Position numbers and translations under genes: made by a program. Below, piece after piece: positions 49,682 through 58,611 of a stretch of DNA of 64,000 bases. This stretch comes from Variovorax soli NBRC 106424 (GTDB taxonomy: Bacteria; Pseudomonadota; Gammaproteobacteria; Burkholderiales; Burkholderiaceae_C), in contig NZ_BCUU01000008.1 in NCBI RefSeq assembly GCF_001591385.1, positions 1 through 64,000 of the forward strand, given 5' to 3'. Below the pieces are notes generated by a model that saw nothing but the letters and a program-made list of their open reading frames with translations, was not told where the DNA came from and made no database searches. Positions within the stretch are counted from its first letter, which is position 1. Every line of letters begins with the position of its first letter.

Positions 49682-51259
49682 ATGTCAGCCTTATCCCCCC
49701 TGCCCGACTTCGAGACCGCCATCAACCAGGAATTCGGCACCATTGCCGGCCTCATCGGCCTGCATGCCGCGCTGCGCCCGGACAACCCCGCCCTGCGGGA
49801 CGATTCGCGCACCCTCAGCTACCGACAGCTGGACGAACTCATGAACCGCGCGGCCGCCGCGCTTCAGCGGGATGGCCTGAACAAGGGTGACGCGGTGGCG
49901 GTGTGCGCCGCCTCGTCGGTCAACTATGCGGCGCTGTTTCTCGGCGCCCTGCGCGCCGGTGTTGCGGTGGCGCCGCTGGCCCCGAGCTCGACGCCGGCCA
50001 GCCTGGTGCGCATGGTGCAGGACGCCGGTGCGCAGGCTCTCTTTCTCGACGCCAGCACCGCCGATGCGCTGCGGGAGGTGGCCGGGGTTCGCCGCATCGC
50101 CCTCGATGGCAGCGGCAGCGAAGCCTTCGAGGCCTGGCTGGCCGCCCCCGGCAGCCGGCCTGCACCAGTGAATGTGGAGCCGGGCACCCCCTTCAACATC
50201 ATCTATTCCTCGGGTACCACCGGCGAGCCCAAGGGCATTGTGCAGGGCCACGGCATGCGCTGGGCCCACGTGCGGCGCGGGTCGAAATACGAGTACGACG
50301 CGCAGACCGTCACGCTGCTGTCGACGCCGCTGTACTCCAACACCACGCTGGTGGTGTTCTTTCCCACCCTGGCCTACGGCGGCTGCGCCACCCTCATGCC
50401 CAAGTTCGACGCCGGCCGCTACCTGCAGCTGGCGGCGCAGCAGCGTGTGACGCACACCATGCTGGTGCCGGTGCAATACCAGCGGCTGATGGCCCGGCCC
50501 GACTTCGACAGCCACGACCTGTCCTCGTACCGCTACAAGTTCAGCACGAGCGCGCCGTTCAATGCGGCACTGAAGGCCGACGTGCTCGAGCGCTGGCCCG
50601 GCGGGCTGGTCGAGTTCTACGGCATGACCGAAGGCGGCGGCACCTGCATCCTGGAAGCGCATCTGCACCCCGACAAGCTGCACACGGTGGGCCGCCCGGC
50701 CGAAGGCAGCGACATCCGCCTGATCGACGAGGCGGGCCAGGAAGTCGCACCCGGCGAGGCCGGCGAAGTGGTGGGCCACTCGGCCGGCATGATGACCGGC
50801 TACCACGGCCAGCCCGAGAAGACGCGCGAGGCCGAGTGGTTCGATGCAGGCGGCAAGCGCTTCATCCGCACCGGCGACATCGGCCGCTTCGACGCCGAGG
50901 GCTTCCTCACCCTGTTCGACCGCCGCAAGGACATGATCATCAGCGGCGGCTTCAACATCTATCCCAGCGACCTGGAGGCCGTGCTGCGCCAGCACCCGGC
51001 CGTGCTGGAGGCCTCAGTGGTGGGCGTACCGAGCCAGGAATGGGGCGAGACACCGGTCGGTTTCGTGGTGGCGAGGGAAGGCGCCGAACCCATCGATGCC
51101 GAGGCCCTGCGCGCATGGGCCAACGCACAGCTGGGCAAGACGCAGCGGCTGGCCAGGCTCCTGTTCGTCGACGAGCTGCCGCGCAGCGCGATCGGCAAGG
51201 TGCTCAAGCGCGAGCTGCGTGATCGGCTCGCCTCCGCTGCTGCGAACCCGGGGGCCTGA
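49682..51259 (+). CDS. Class I adenylate-forming enzyme (acyl-CoA synthetase type)
   Basis: A 525-residue ANL-superfamily ligase that activates a carboxylic acid with ATP and, probably, joins it to CoA. The phosphate loop is YSSGTTGEPKGI; the middle motif is EFYGMTEGGG; RFIRTGDIGRFDAEGF and FDRRKDMIISGGFNIYPSDLE follow; the catalytic lysine is in SAIGKVLKRELR. Its substrate cannot be read off. ATG 49682 (MSALSPLPDFE). The permease gene follows 6 bp later, so the acid may be imported by it. Confidence 0.92.
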   Translation: MSALSPLPDFETAINQEFGTIAGLIGLHAALRPDNPALRDDSRTLSYRQLDELMNRAAAALQRDGLNKGDAVAVCAASSVNYAALFLGALRAGVAVAPLAPSSTPASLVRMVQDAGAQALFLDASTADALREVAGVRRIALDGSGSEAFEAWLAAPGSRPAPVNVEPGTPFNIIYSSGTTGEPKGIVQGHGMRWAHVRRGSKYEYDAQTVTLLSTPLYSNTTLVVFFPTLAYGGCATLMPKFDAGRYLQLAAQQRVTHTMLVPVQYQRLMARPDFDSHDLSSYRYKFSTSAPFNAALKADVLERWPGGLVEFYGMTEGGGTCILEAHLHPDKLHTVGRPAEGSDIRLIDEAGQEVAPGEAGEVVGHSAGMMTGYHGQPEKTREAEWFDAGGKRFIRTGDIGRFDAEGFLTLFDRRKDMIISGGFNIYPSDLEAVLRQHPAVLEASVVGVPSQEWGETPVGFVVAREGAEPIDAEALRAWANAQLGKTQRLARLLFVDELPRSAIGKVLKRELRDRLASAAANPGA

Positions 51260-51265
51260 ACGGGC

Positions 51266-52423
51266 ATGACGCGCAACCCAACGCCGCCCTCTTCATCTCG
51301 CGCCGCGCCACGTGAACTGAGTTCGGACCACCAGGCCGATGCCGGCGGCGGCAACTGGCTGCTGTGGATCCTGGTGGGCGCCGCGATCGTGCTGGGCATC
51401 ATCCAGCCGCAGTCGCCCATGGACTACGTGCGGCTGGTCGACTGGCACACCGTCGGCGCGCTGGCGGGCCTGCTCGCCATCACGCAGGGCGTGGAGCGAA
51501 GCGGCATGCTGCAGTCGGCCGCGCGCCGGCTGCTGGCGCATACGCACCATGAACACACGCTCGCAGCGGTTCTGACCGCCACCGCCGCCCTGCTCTCGGC
51601 GCTGGTGACCAACGATGTCAGCCTGTTCCTGCTGGTGCCGCTCACGCGGGCACTGGCGCAACAGGCGCATCTGCCGCTGGCGCGGCTGGTGGTGCTGCAG
51701 GCGCTGGCGGTCAACGCCGGTTCGGCGCTCACGCCCATCGGCAATCCGCAGAATCTCTTTCTCTGGCAGCGCTCGGGTGAGAGCTTCATCGGCTTCATGG
51801 GAATGATGGCGCCCACCGTGGCGATCATGCTCGGCTGGCTGGTGGTGGCCTGGTGGCTGCTCGTGCCGCGCACGCCCATCACGTTGCGCGAATCGCAGGA
51901 CGAGTCACCGCGCGAGCCGCGCCTGCTGGCCGTGTCCGTGCTGCTGTTCATCCTGTTCGTCGTGGCGCTGGACAAGGGGTGGCTGCCCTGGGGCCTGGCG
52001 CTGGTCCTGGGCGCCTACGCCGTGTGGCGACCGCGCCTGCTGCTGGCCATCGACTGGACCTTGCTGGCCATCATCGGCCTGATGTTCATCGACCTGCGCC
52101 AGCTCGCTGCGCTGCCCGCGCTGGCCAGCTGGGCCAGCCAGCTGCCCATCGGCAGCGGCTGGCGCGCCTACCTGGCGGCCGTGGCCACCTCGCAGTTCAT
52201 CAGCAACGTACCGGCGGCCATCCTGCTGGAGCGCTATGTGCACGACCTGCCGGCGCTGGCGGCGGGCGTGAGCGTGGGCGGCTTCGGCTGCGTGATCGGC
52301 TCGCTGGCCAACCTGATCGCACTGCGGCTGGCCAAGCTGCCGGACGGCCTGCGCGAGTACCACCGCATCAGCATTCCATTCCTGCTGGCCTGCACCGCAT
52401 CGGCGCTGCTGCTGCGGTTGTAG
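51266..52423 (+). CDS. Anion permease (ArsB/NhaD/SLC13-like)
   Basis: A 385-residue inner-membrane transporter with about 10 hydrophobic segments. The pattern LLSALVTNDVSLFLLVPLT and later VATSQFISNVPAAILLERY contains the paired N-D / N-V-P-A half-repeats of ion-transporter superfamily members; NAGSALTPIGNPQNLFLW is an SNT-like loop. A charged 25-residue N-terminus comes first. It overlaps no gene but lies 6 bp after the adenylate-forming enzyme. Substrate unknown (arsenite, sodium or organic anions are possible). Confidence 0.85.
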   Translation: MTRNPTPPSSSRAAPRELSSDHQADAGGGNWLLWILVGAAIVLGIIQPQSPMDYVRLVDWHTVGALAGLLAITQGVERSGMLQSAARRLLAHTHHEHTLAAVLTATAALLSALVTNDVSLFLLVPLTRALAQQAHLPLARLVVLQALAVNAGSALTPIGNPQNLFLWQRSGESFIGFMGMMAPTVAIMLGWLVVAWWLLVPRTPITLRESQDESPREPRLLAVSVLLFILFVVALDKGWLPWGLALVLGAYAVWRPRLLLAIDWTLLAIIGLMFIDLRQLAALPALASWASQLPIGSGWRAYLAAVATSQFISNVPAAILLERYVHDLPALAAGVSVGGFGCVIGSLANLIALRLAKLPDGLREYHRISIPFLLACTASALLLRL

Positions 52424-52445
52424 GGGCGTTGCCCGCCCCAACGGC

Positions 52446-53492
52446 TCAGTCCGCGACCTTGAGCACGAGCTTGCCGAAGTTCTCGCCGGTGAAGAGCTTG
52501 AGCAGCGCCTCGGGGAAGGCAGCCACGCCGCCTTCGACCACGTCTTCGCGGCTCTTCATGCGGCCATCCTTGAGGTAGCCGGCCATTTCCGCGGCGGCCA
52601 GGTGGTAGCGGTCGGCATAGTCGAACACCACGATGCCCTGCATGCGTGCGCGGTTGACCAGCAGACTCAGGTAGTTCTTCGGGCCCTGCACCGGCGTCGT
52701 GTTGTTGTACTGGCTGATGGCGCCGCAGATGATGATGCGGGCGCCGCGGGCCAGCCTGGCCAGCACCGCATCGAGGATGTCGCCGCCGACGTTGTCGAAG
52801 TAGATGTCCACGCCCTGGGGGCAATGGGCCTTCAGACCTTCGCGCACGGCGGCGGGGCCGGCCTTGTAGTCGATGCAGGCGTCGAAGCCCAGCTCCTTGA
52901 CCACCCAGTCGCACTTGGCCTGGCCGCCGGCGATGCCGACCACGCGGCAGCCCTTGATCTTGGCCAGCTGGCCCACCGTCTGCCCGACCGCACCGGCCGC
53001 GCCGGACACGACCACCGTCTCGCCGGCCTTGGGCAGGCCCACGTCCATCAGGCCGAAATACGCGGTCATGCCAGGCATGCCCAGCACGTTGAGCCACTGG
53101 CCGATGGTGCCGGCGCGCAGGTCGACCCGGGTCAGGCCCGAGCGCTTGATGTCTTCCTGCGCAACAAGGCAGTACTCCTGCACGCCCAGCGTGCCGTACA
53201 CCATGTCGCCCACCGCGAAGGCGGCATTGCGCGAGGCCACGACGCGGCCGATGCCGCCGGCGCGCATCACCGCGCCCAGTTCCACCGGCGGGATGTAGCT
53301 CTTGCCTTCGTTCATCCAGCCACGCATGGCCGGGTCCAGCGAAAGAGACAGCGTCTGCACCAGCACGCCGCCATCGGCGGGCTGCTGCACGGACTCGGAA
53401 GTGAAGGACCAGTCGTCCCGCTTGGGCGTGCCTTCGGGCCGCTTGGCCAGGCGTACCTGGTGGTTGGTGATCGAGGTGGTGGTGCTGTTCAT
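52446..53492 (-). CDS. NADP-dependent oxidoreductase of the MDR superfamily (CurA/LTB4DH type)
   Basis: A 348-residue zinc-free medium-chain reductase. LSLSLDPAMRGWMNEGKSYIPPVELGAVMRAGGIGRVV, the nucleotide motif VVVSGAAGAVGQTVGQLAKIKGCRVVGIAGG and the ending of leukotriene-B4-dehydrogenase/curcumin reductase members are clear. Such enzymes reduce alpha,beta-unsaturated carbonyls. Its ATG is inside the kinase stop (ATGA), and the ribosome site AGGAGA is in the kinase coding region, so expression is coupled to the two-component operon. Last gene of that operon. Confidence 0.92.
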   Translation of the reverse strand: MNSTTTSITNHQVRLAKRPEGTPKRDDWSFTSESVQQPADGGVLVQTLSLSLDPAMRGWMNEGKSYIPPVELGAVMRAGGIGRVVASRNAAFAVGDMVYGTLGVQEYCLVAQEDIKRSGLTRVDLRAGTIGQWLNVLGMPGMTAYFGLMDVGLPKAGETVVVSGAAGAVGQTVGQLAKIKGCRVVGIAGGQAKCDWVVKELGFDACIDYKAGPAAVREGLKAHCPQGVDIYFDNVGGDILDAVLARLARGARIIICGAISQYNNTTPVQGPKNYLSLLVNRARMQGIVVFDYADRYHLAAAEMAGYLKDGRMKSREDVVEGGVAAFPEALLKLFTGENFGKLVLKVAD

Positions 53493-54883
53493 CCAATGTC
53501 TCCTTGCGGGCGGGCGGCCCGGGCGCGGATGGTAGCCGGGGCATCGCCTTCCGGCGGTTGCGCAAGCGACAGCCGTACCTGCACCGACAGGCCCGGCGCG
53601 GCGTTGCGCAGCTCGAAGCTGCCGCCGTGCGCCAGCGCCACCAGCTTGCACAGGTACATGCCCAGACCCACGCCGCCGGTGGCGCGCTGGCGCGCACTGT
53701 CGGTGCGGAAGAAGGGCTCGGCCAGATGCTCGATCTGGCTCTCTTCCACACCGGGACCGAAGTCGCGCACCTCGATCTCCACCGCGCCATCCACCCGTCG
53801 AAGCGAAAGCTTGGGCGGCTGCTGGGCGCCTGCCAACTTGCCGCCATGGCGCAGCGCGTTCTCCAGCAGGTTGCGCAGCAGCAGGCGCATGCGGGTGCGA
53901 TCCAGCGACATGATCGGCACGTCCGGCGGCAGGTCCAGTTCCACCTCGTCCTCGTGCGGCAGTTCGGCCACCACGTCGTGCACCAGCGTGGCCAGGTCGA
54001 TCTGCTCGCGCAGCAGCGCCGCATGCGGGCTGGCGAGGCGCTCGCTTTCGAGCAGGTCGCTGATGAGGTCGCGCATCTCGCCCAGGTCACGCAGCAAGGC
54101 GGCGCGCTCGGCCGCGCCCTCCGGCGTGGCCGGCAGCAGTTCGGCATTGAGCCGCGCGCGGGTCAGAGGCGAGCGCAGCTCATGGCTCAAGGCCAGCAGC
54201 AGCGCTCGCTTGGCGTCCAGCATGTCGCCGATGTCGCGCGCCATGGTGTTGATGCGCTGGGCCAGGTCGCCCAGTTCGTCGTTGCGGCGGATCGGGATGG
54301 GCTGGTCGAAATCGCCGCGGCCGAAGCGCTGCGCGCCGGCGCCGATGTCGTCCAGGGGCCTGAGCAGGCGCCTGACCACGGCGTAGGCGGCCAGCACCAG
54401 CAGCAGCAGCACGCCCAGCGTGAGCCAGACGATGCCGTGCGGGCCGCGCTGCCACGGCAGGCTCCCCAGGCCGAAGCTGACGCGATGGCCATCGGCGGTG
54501 GTGCGGCTGAAAAAATTGCCGGCGCGGGACTCGAAGCCGCGCCCCTGCATGCGGCCCGGGTGCGATTCCCAATTGACCACCGGCCCTTCGATGCGCACCG
54601 CCAGCGGCAGCCGTTCGGTGAGCGCCTTGGCGCGTTCCACATCGGGCGGCGTTCCCACTTCGGCGGCGAGCCGGTCGACGTAGTCGGCGATCAGCGGCCG
54701 GCCCGCATCGCGCCAGCCGCCGGAGATGACGCTGCGCATGCCGCCGACGAAGACCGCCGTCATCACCAGGGCCATGACGACGAACATGGTGACCAGGCGC
54801 CAGCGCAGCGAATGCCGCCAGCGTCGATGCCACGAGCGCCCGTGGCCCTGCAATTGATCCGGGCTGCGGTGCCTTCGCTTCAC
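53489..54883 (-). CDS. Sensor histidine kinase (CpxA-like)
   Basis: A 464-residue inner-membrane kinase. Two membrane helices (about 26-50, 150-170) bracket a periplasmic sensor domain of about 100 residues. Then a HAMP region (VVRRLLRPLDDIGAGAQRFGRGDF), the dimerisation box LSHELRSPLTRARLN with the phosphorylated His, and an ATPase domain with NLLENALRHG, DFGPGVE and GGVGLGMYLCKLVA. Overall close to CpxA. Starts with GTG 54883, overlapping the regulator's stop (GTGA). Confidence 0.93.
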   Translation of the reverse strand: MKRRHRSPDQLQGHGRSWHRRWRHSLRWRLVTMFVVMALVMTAVFVGGMRSVISGGWRDAGRPLIADYVDRLAAEVGTPPDVERAKALTERLPLAVRIEGPVVNWESHPGRMQGRGFESRAGNFFSRTTADGHRVSFGLGSLPWQRGPHGIVWLTLGVLLLLVLAAYAVVRRLLRPLDDIGAGAQRFGRGDFDQPIPIRRNDELGDLAQRINTMARDIGDMLDAKRALLLALSHELRSPLTRARLNAELLPATPEGAAERAALLRDLGEMRDLISDLLESERLASPHAALLREQIDLATLVHDVVAELPHEDEVELDLPPDVPIMSLDRTRMRLLLRNLLENALRHGGKLAGAQQPPKLSLRRVDGAVEIEVRDFGPGVEESQIEHLAEPFFRTDSARQRATGGVGLGMYLCKLVALAHGGSFELRNAAPGLSVQVRLSLAQPPEGDAPATIRARAARPQGDIG

Positions 54884-55599
54884 GCCGCGCCGCTCTTTCC
54901 GACCGCCAGCGCATAGCCCGCATTGCGCAGCGTCTTGATGCAGTCCAGCGGCTCGAGCTTCCTGCGCAGCCGGCTGATCACGATGTCGACGGCGCGCGAA
55001 TACAGCTCGGCCTCGTGGCCGCGCAGGCGATTGAGGATGTCGTCGCGCCCGAACACCTTGCCGGGTTCGCTGGCCAGCAGGGCCAGCAGCTCGAACTCGG
55101 TGCCGGTCAGGTCCACCCGTTCGCCCTGGCGCAGCACCTCGCGCTTGTCCAGGTCAATGGAGAGTCCCTCGAACTCGCGCCGCGATGCGGGAGCAGCGCC
55201 CCCCTGCGCGGCAGCCGCGCGATGATGGCGCCGCAAGATGGTCTGCAGCCGCGCCACCAGCTCGCGCGGCTCGAAGGGCTTGGGCAGGTAGTCGTCCGCA
55301 CCCAGCTCAAGGCCGACCACGCGGTCCATCACCTCGCCGCGTGCGGTGAGCATCACGATCGGGATGTCGCTGGTCCTGCGGATCTCGCGGCACAGGGCGA
55401 AGCCGTCCATCTCAGGCAGCATCACGTCGAGGATGGCGGCGTCGTAGCCACCCTGACTCAGCTTGGCCAGCCCTTCGCTCGGATGCGAGGCGCTGTCCAG
55501 CGCAAAGTCGAAGCGCGAAAAATAGCTGGCCAGCGGTGCCGCCAGATGCTCGTCGTCGTCGATCAGCAGGATGCGGGGCATGGCGCGATTGTCCGTCAC
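54880..55599 (-). CDS. OmpR-family response regulator (CpxR-like)
   Basis: A 239-residue regulator: receiver domain with the acid pocket LLIDDDE and phosphorylation Asp in AAILDVMLPEMDGF, LTARGE and KPFEPRELVARL; then a winged-helix DNA-binding domain (LTGTEFELLALLASEPGKVFGRDDILNRLRG). I prefer GTG 55599, which has GGGAG 7 bases upstream; ATG 55581 would remove six residues. Paired with the downstream kinase; the two upstream genes are likely targets. Confidence 0.92.
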   Translation of the reverse strand: MTDNRAMPRILLIDDDEHLAAPLASYFSRFDFALDSASHPSEGLAKLSQGGYDAAILDVMLPEMDGFALCREIRRTSDIPIVMLTARGEVMDRVVGLELGADDYLPKPFEPRELVARLQTILRRHHRAAAAQGGAAPASRREFEGLSIDLDKREVLRQGERVDLTGTEFELLALLASEPGKVFGRDDILNRLRGHEAELYSRAVDIVISRLRRKLEPLDCIKTLRNAGYALAVGKSGAA

Positions 55600-55621
55600 G
55601 CCGTGCTCCCTGGATGCCGTC

Positions 55622-56128
55622 TCACCAAGGATCCACCGGCCCCAGCTGGCCCAGGTGCGTATAGGCAAAGCCGCGTGCGTACTTGAGGCCGAAGCCCAGG
55701 GCGCGATCCAGCCCGATGTGGGCCGCCCAGACCAGCGCCAGGTCGAACACCGGTGCCCAGTCGACCGCCAGGCCCAGCGCCAGCAACGCAGCGGGCACGA
55801 CCAGCGAATGCGCTGCGTTGTAGACCGCAGCGCCGGCGCGCGGCCCGGCCAGGTAGGCCAGCAGCGCCAGATCGGGCAGCAGGAAAGCCAGCGCGAAGAA
55901 GCTCCATTCGCCGCCGAAGCGCGCAAAGGCGGCCATGGACAGCAGCAGCAGCGCCACGCCCTCGGCGCGCAGCAGCAGACGCACGCCGCCGCCCGTCGCG
56001 CCCTCCTGCAGGGGCGCACTCGGGCGGCCCGTGGCGGGACGGATCTGCGCGGGCAGTGCGGAAGCTGGCCGCACCTGCCCTTGCGCCGCGCCGACCGCGG
56101 CAGCGCCGAAGCGCGAGGCTTCAGCCAT
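55622..56128 (-). CDS. DUF4260 family membrane protein
   Basis: A 168-residue membrane protein with about four hydrophobic helices in residues 50-150 (RAEGVALLLLSMAAF, FFALAFLLPDLALLAYLAGPRAGAAVYNAAHSLVVPAALLALGLAV). GLDRALGFGLKYARGFAYTHLG near the C-terminus is the DUF4260 signature I recognise. It overlaps the end of the Spy-like gene by 8 bp. Function unknown. A low-complexity 45-residue N-terminus is present. Confidence 0.82.
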   Translation of the reverse strand: MAEASRFGAAAVGAAQGQVRPASALPAQIRPATGRPSAPLQEGATGGGVRLLLRAEGVALLLLSMAAFARFGGEWSFFALAFLLPDLALLAYLAGPRAGAAVYNAAHSLVVPAALLALGLAVDWAPVFDLALVWAAHIGLDRALGFGLKYARGFAYTHLGQLGPVDPW

Positions 56129-56576
56129 GGCGGCCCCAGTGGCCGCGGCCGCGGCGATCCATGAATTCGCGCACCTTCTGCTGCTGCTCGGGCCGCAGGT
56201 TGTCGAAGAAGTCGGCTGCGGCTGCAATCACCTCGGGGCTGCCGCTTTTCACTGCAGCAGTCTTTTCATCGATCAGGCGCGCGGCGCCGGCCTGGTCGAG
56301 CTTGTCGCCGGCAAACAGCTGGCGGAACTGAGCGCGCGGGTCGTTGCCGCCGCGCAGGGCTTCGCGCTGTGCCTGCATCTTGTCGGCAAGAACGGCGAGC
56401 TTCTGCTTCTGCGCGGCGTCGAGGTCGAGCTTGTCGCTCGCGCGCTCGACCATCTTGGCGCGAAACTCTGCCGAATCGCCGTGCCAGCTGTGGCGGTACG
56501 CGCAGCCACCCACGCTGGCAGCAACCAGCGCGAGGCCGGCCGCACCGAAAAGAGAACGTCGAATCCAGGATCGCAT
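56121..56576 (-). CDS. Spy/CpxP-like periplasmic lipoprotein
   Basis: A 151-residue small lipoprotein: signal ends in VGGC (lipidated Cys near 25). The mature part is helical and charged with LTxxQ-like stretches (LDLDAAQKQKLAVLADKMQAQREAL and LRPEQQQKVREFMDRRG), as in Spy and CpxP, which bind unfolded proteins and can restrain CpxA. It is the first gene in the operon and could be the periplasmic modulator of the kinase encoded two genes downstream. Its upstream 135 bp has no recognisable promoter. Confidence 0.85.
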   Translation of the reverse strand: MRSWIRRSLFGAAGLALVAASVGGCAYRHSWHGDSAEFRAKMVERASDKLDLDAAQKQKLAVLADKMQAQREALRGGNDPRAQFRQLFAGDKLDQAGAARLIDEKTAAVKSGSPEVIAAAADFFDNLRPEQQQKVREFMDRRGRGHWGRHG

Positions 56577-56711
56577 GGAAGTCTTCCTCCAAAAGAGTGC
56601 ATTGGGAAGACTCGATGTTCCTGGGCCAGGGCCCGCAAGTCCTTTCGGCGCGGTTTCGGCGTGTTTCGTTTTATGTCGACGACGCGCGCTGCGCGAGCGA
56701 ATGCACGGCCA

Positions 56712-58508
56712 TCAGGCCTTGAGCGCCAGCATGGAGGCCGGATCGTCCGAGCTGACGACCTCCTGCGCCCACGCCTCCAGCTTGCTCACGTCCGCGCGCA
56801 GCACCTCCTGCTTCACGGCCAGGATCTGCGAGGGATGCATCGAGAAGCTGCGCAGGCCCAGGCCCAGCAGCAGGCGCGTGAAGCCCACATCGCCCGCCAT
56901 TTCGCCGCACACGCTCACCGGCTTGCCCAGCCGCCGGCATTCGGCAATGGTGTCGGCCACCAGGCGCAGCACCGCCGGATGCGCGGGGTCGTACAAGTGG
57001 GCCACCGATTCATCCGCACGGTCGATGGCCAGTGTGTACTGGATGAGGTCGTTGGTGCCGATCGACAGGAAGTCGAAGTGCTTGAGGAAGGTGCGCAGCG
57101 TGAGCGCCGCGGCCGGGATCTCGATCATGGCCCCGACCTTGACCACGCCGTAAGCGACGCCGCGGTTGTCGAGTTCGGCGCGGGCGAAGTCCAGCAGCGA
57201 AAGCGTCTGCCGGATCTCGCTGGCATGCGCCAGCATCGGAATGAGCAGATGGATCTCGCCGTGCGCCGACGCGCGCAGGATCGCGCGCAGCTGCGTGAGG
57301 AACATGGACGGATCGGCCAGGCTCCAGCGGATGGCGCGCAAGCCCAGCGCCGGATTGAGGTGCGAATCCTCGCGCAGCTTGCCGTCCAGCGGCTTGTCGG
57401 CGCCGACGTCGATGGTGCGGATGGTCACCGGCATGCCCTGCATGCCTTCCACCGCGCGCTTGTAGGCCTGGTACTGCTCCTCTTCGTTGGGCAGCCGCGT
57501 CTGGTGCTGCTGCTGCTCGCGGCCCATGAACAGGAACTCGCTGCGAAACAGCCCGACGCCGACCGCGCCGGCCTTGACCGCGCCCAGCGTGTCTTCGGGC
57601 ATCTCGATGTTGGCCAGCAGGTCGACGCGCTGGCCGTCGAGCGTGACCGCCGGCTTGTGGCGCAGGCGCGAAAGCCGGTCGCGCTCCAGGTCGCCCTGGC
57701 GCTGCTTGAAGCCGTACTCGGCCAGGATGATCGGCGACGGGTCGATGATGACCACGCCGCTGTCGCCATCGATGATGACCCAGTCGTCTTGCCGCACCAA
57801 CTGGCTCACGCTGCGCGCGCCCACCACGGCCGGAATGTCCATGCTGCGCGCCACGATGGCGGTGTGCGAGGTGCGCCCGCCCACGTCGGTGACGAAGCCG
57901 GCGAACACGCTCTTCTTGAATTGCAGCATGTCGGCCGGCGCGAGATCGTGCGCGATGAGCACCAGCGGTGCGTCGAAGGCATCGGCCGCCAGCGGGTCCA
58001 GCGCTTCGTCATGCTTGTGCTTGGGCCGCGGCGGCGTGGGCGCGAGCACCGCGGCCGTGCCCTTCATCTGGTGCAGCATGCGCTCCACCACCTGCTCCAG
58101 GTCGGCCTTGCGCTCGCGCAGGTACTCGTCCTCCATCTCGTCGAACTGGCGCGCGATGTTTTCCAGCTGGGTGGTGAGCGCCCACTCGGCGTTGTACAGG
58201 CGCTCGCTGATCCAGTGCTTGACGCCGCCCGTGAGCGCCTCGTCCTGCAGCAGCATCAGATGGACGTCGAGCAATGCGGCCAGTTCGTGGGGTGCGTCGT
58301 TGGGCCCCATCTGGGCCACGCTGGCCTGCAGGCGGTGCAGTTCGCCGGTGACGGCGTCGCGCGCGGCCCGTACCCGGTCGATCTCGGACTCGACCTCTTC
58401 CGGCTTGATGAAATAGTGCGCCACGTCCAGCCGGCTGGACACCACCATGACCGCGCGCCCGATGGCAATGCCGCGGGCGACCGGCAGGCCGTGGATGGAA
58501 AGAGTCAT
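56712..58508 (-). CDS. ptsI: PTS enzyme I (phosphoenolpyruvate-protein phosphotransferase)
   Basis: A 598-residue enzyme I. The first domain has the active-site His in GGRTSHTAIVARS; the C-terminal PEP-binding domain has EFLFMGREQQ, GLRAIRWSLADPSMFLTQLRAILRAS and CGEMAGDVGF. It phosphorylates HPr, encoded just upstream. ATG 58508 gives MTLSIHGLPVARGIAIGRAVMV, the normal N-terminus. The gene lies after repeat copy C. No EIIB or EIIC is near, so a regulatory role is likely. Confidence 0.96.
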   Translation of the reverse strand: MTLSIHGLPVARGIAIGRAVMVVSSRLDVAHYFIKPEEVESEIDRVRAARDAVTGELHRLQASVAQMGPNDAPHELAALLDVHLMLLQDEALTGGVKHWISERLYNAEWALTTQLENIARQFDEMEDEYLRERKADLEQVVERMLHQMKGTAAVLAPTPPRPKHKHDEALDPLAADAFDAPLVLIAHDLAPADMLQFKKSVFAGFVTDVGGRTSHTAIVARSMDIPAVVGARSVSQLVRQDDWVIIDGDSGVVIIDPSPIILAEYGFKQRQGDLERDRLSRLRHKPAVTLDGQRVDLLANIEMPEDTLGAVKAGAVGVGLFRSEFLFMGREQQQHQTRLPNEEEQYQAYKRAVEGMQGMPVTIRTIDVGADKPLDGKLREDSHLNPALGLRAIRWSLADPSMFLTQLRAILRASAHGEIHLLIPMLAHASEIRQTLSLLDFARAELDNRGVAYGVVKVGAMIEIPAAALTLRTFLKHFDFLSIGTNDLIQYTLAIDRADESVAHLYDPAHPAVLRLVADTIAECRRLGKPVSVCGEMAGDVGFTRLLLGLGLRSFSMHPSQILAVKQEVLRADVSKLEAWAQEVVSSDDPASMLALKA

Positions 58509-58532
58509 GAGCGAAGCTCCGGCCAAGCGCCG

Positions 58533-58611
58533 GGCCGCCCCAAGCGCGGCCAGCCCCCTCGGGGGGTGGCGTTACACGGCGCGCAGCGGCGTGAAAAGCC
58601 TGGGGGCCTCA
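58533..58611 (-). repeat. Intra-operon structured repeat, copy C (divergent)
   Basis: On the minus strand, starting right after the ptsH stop: GGCCCCCAGGCTTTTC, then a CCCCC-GA-GGGGG hairpin (58554-58565) and a GGCCGC/GCGGCC hairpin (58533-58551). It shares the post-stop CCCAGGCT block and C5/G5 hairpin with copies A and B, but lacks the AAA-loop hairpin. It fills nearly all the ptsH-ptsI gap. Confidence 0.65.
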
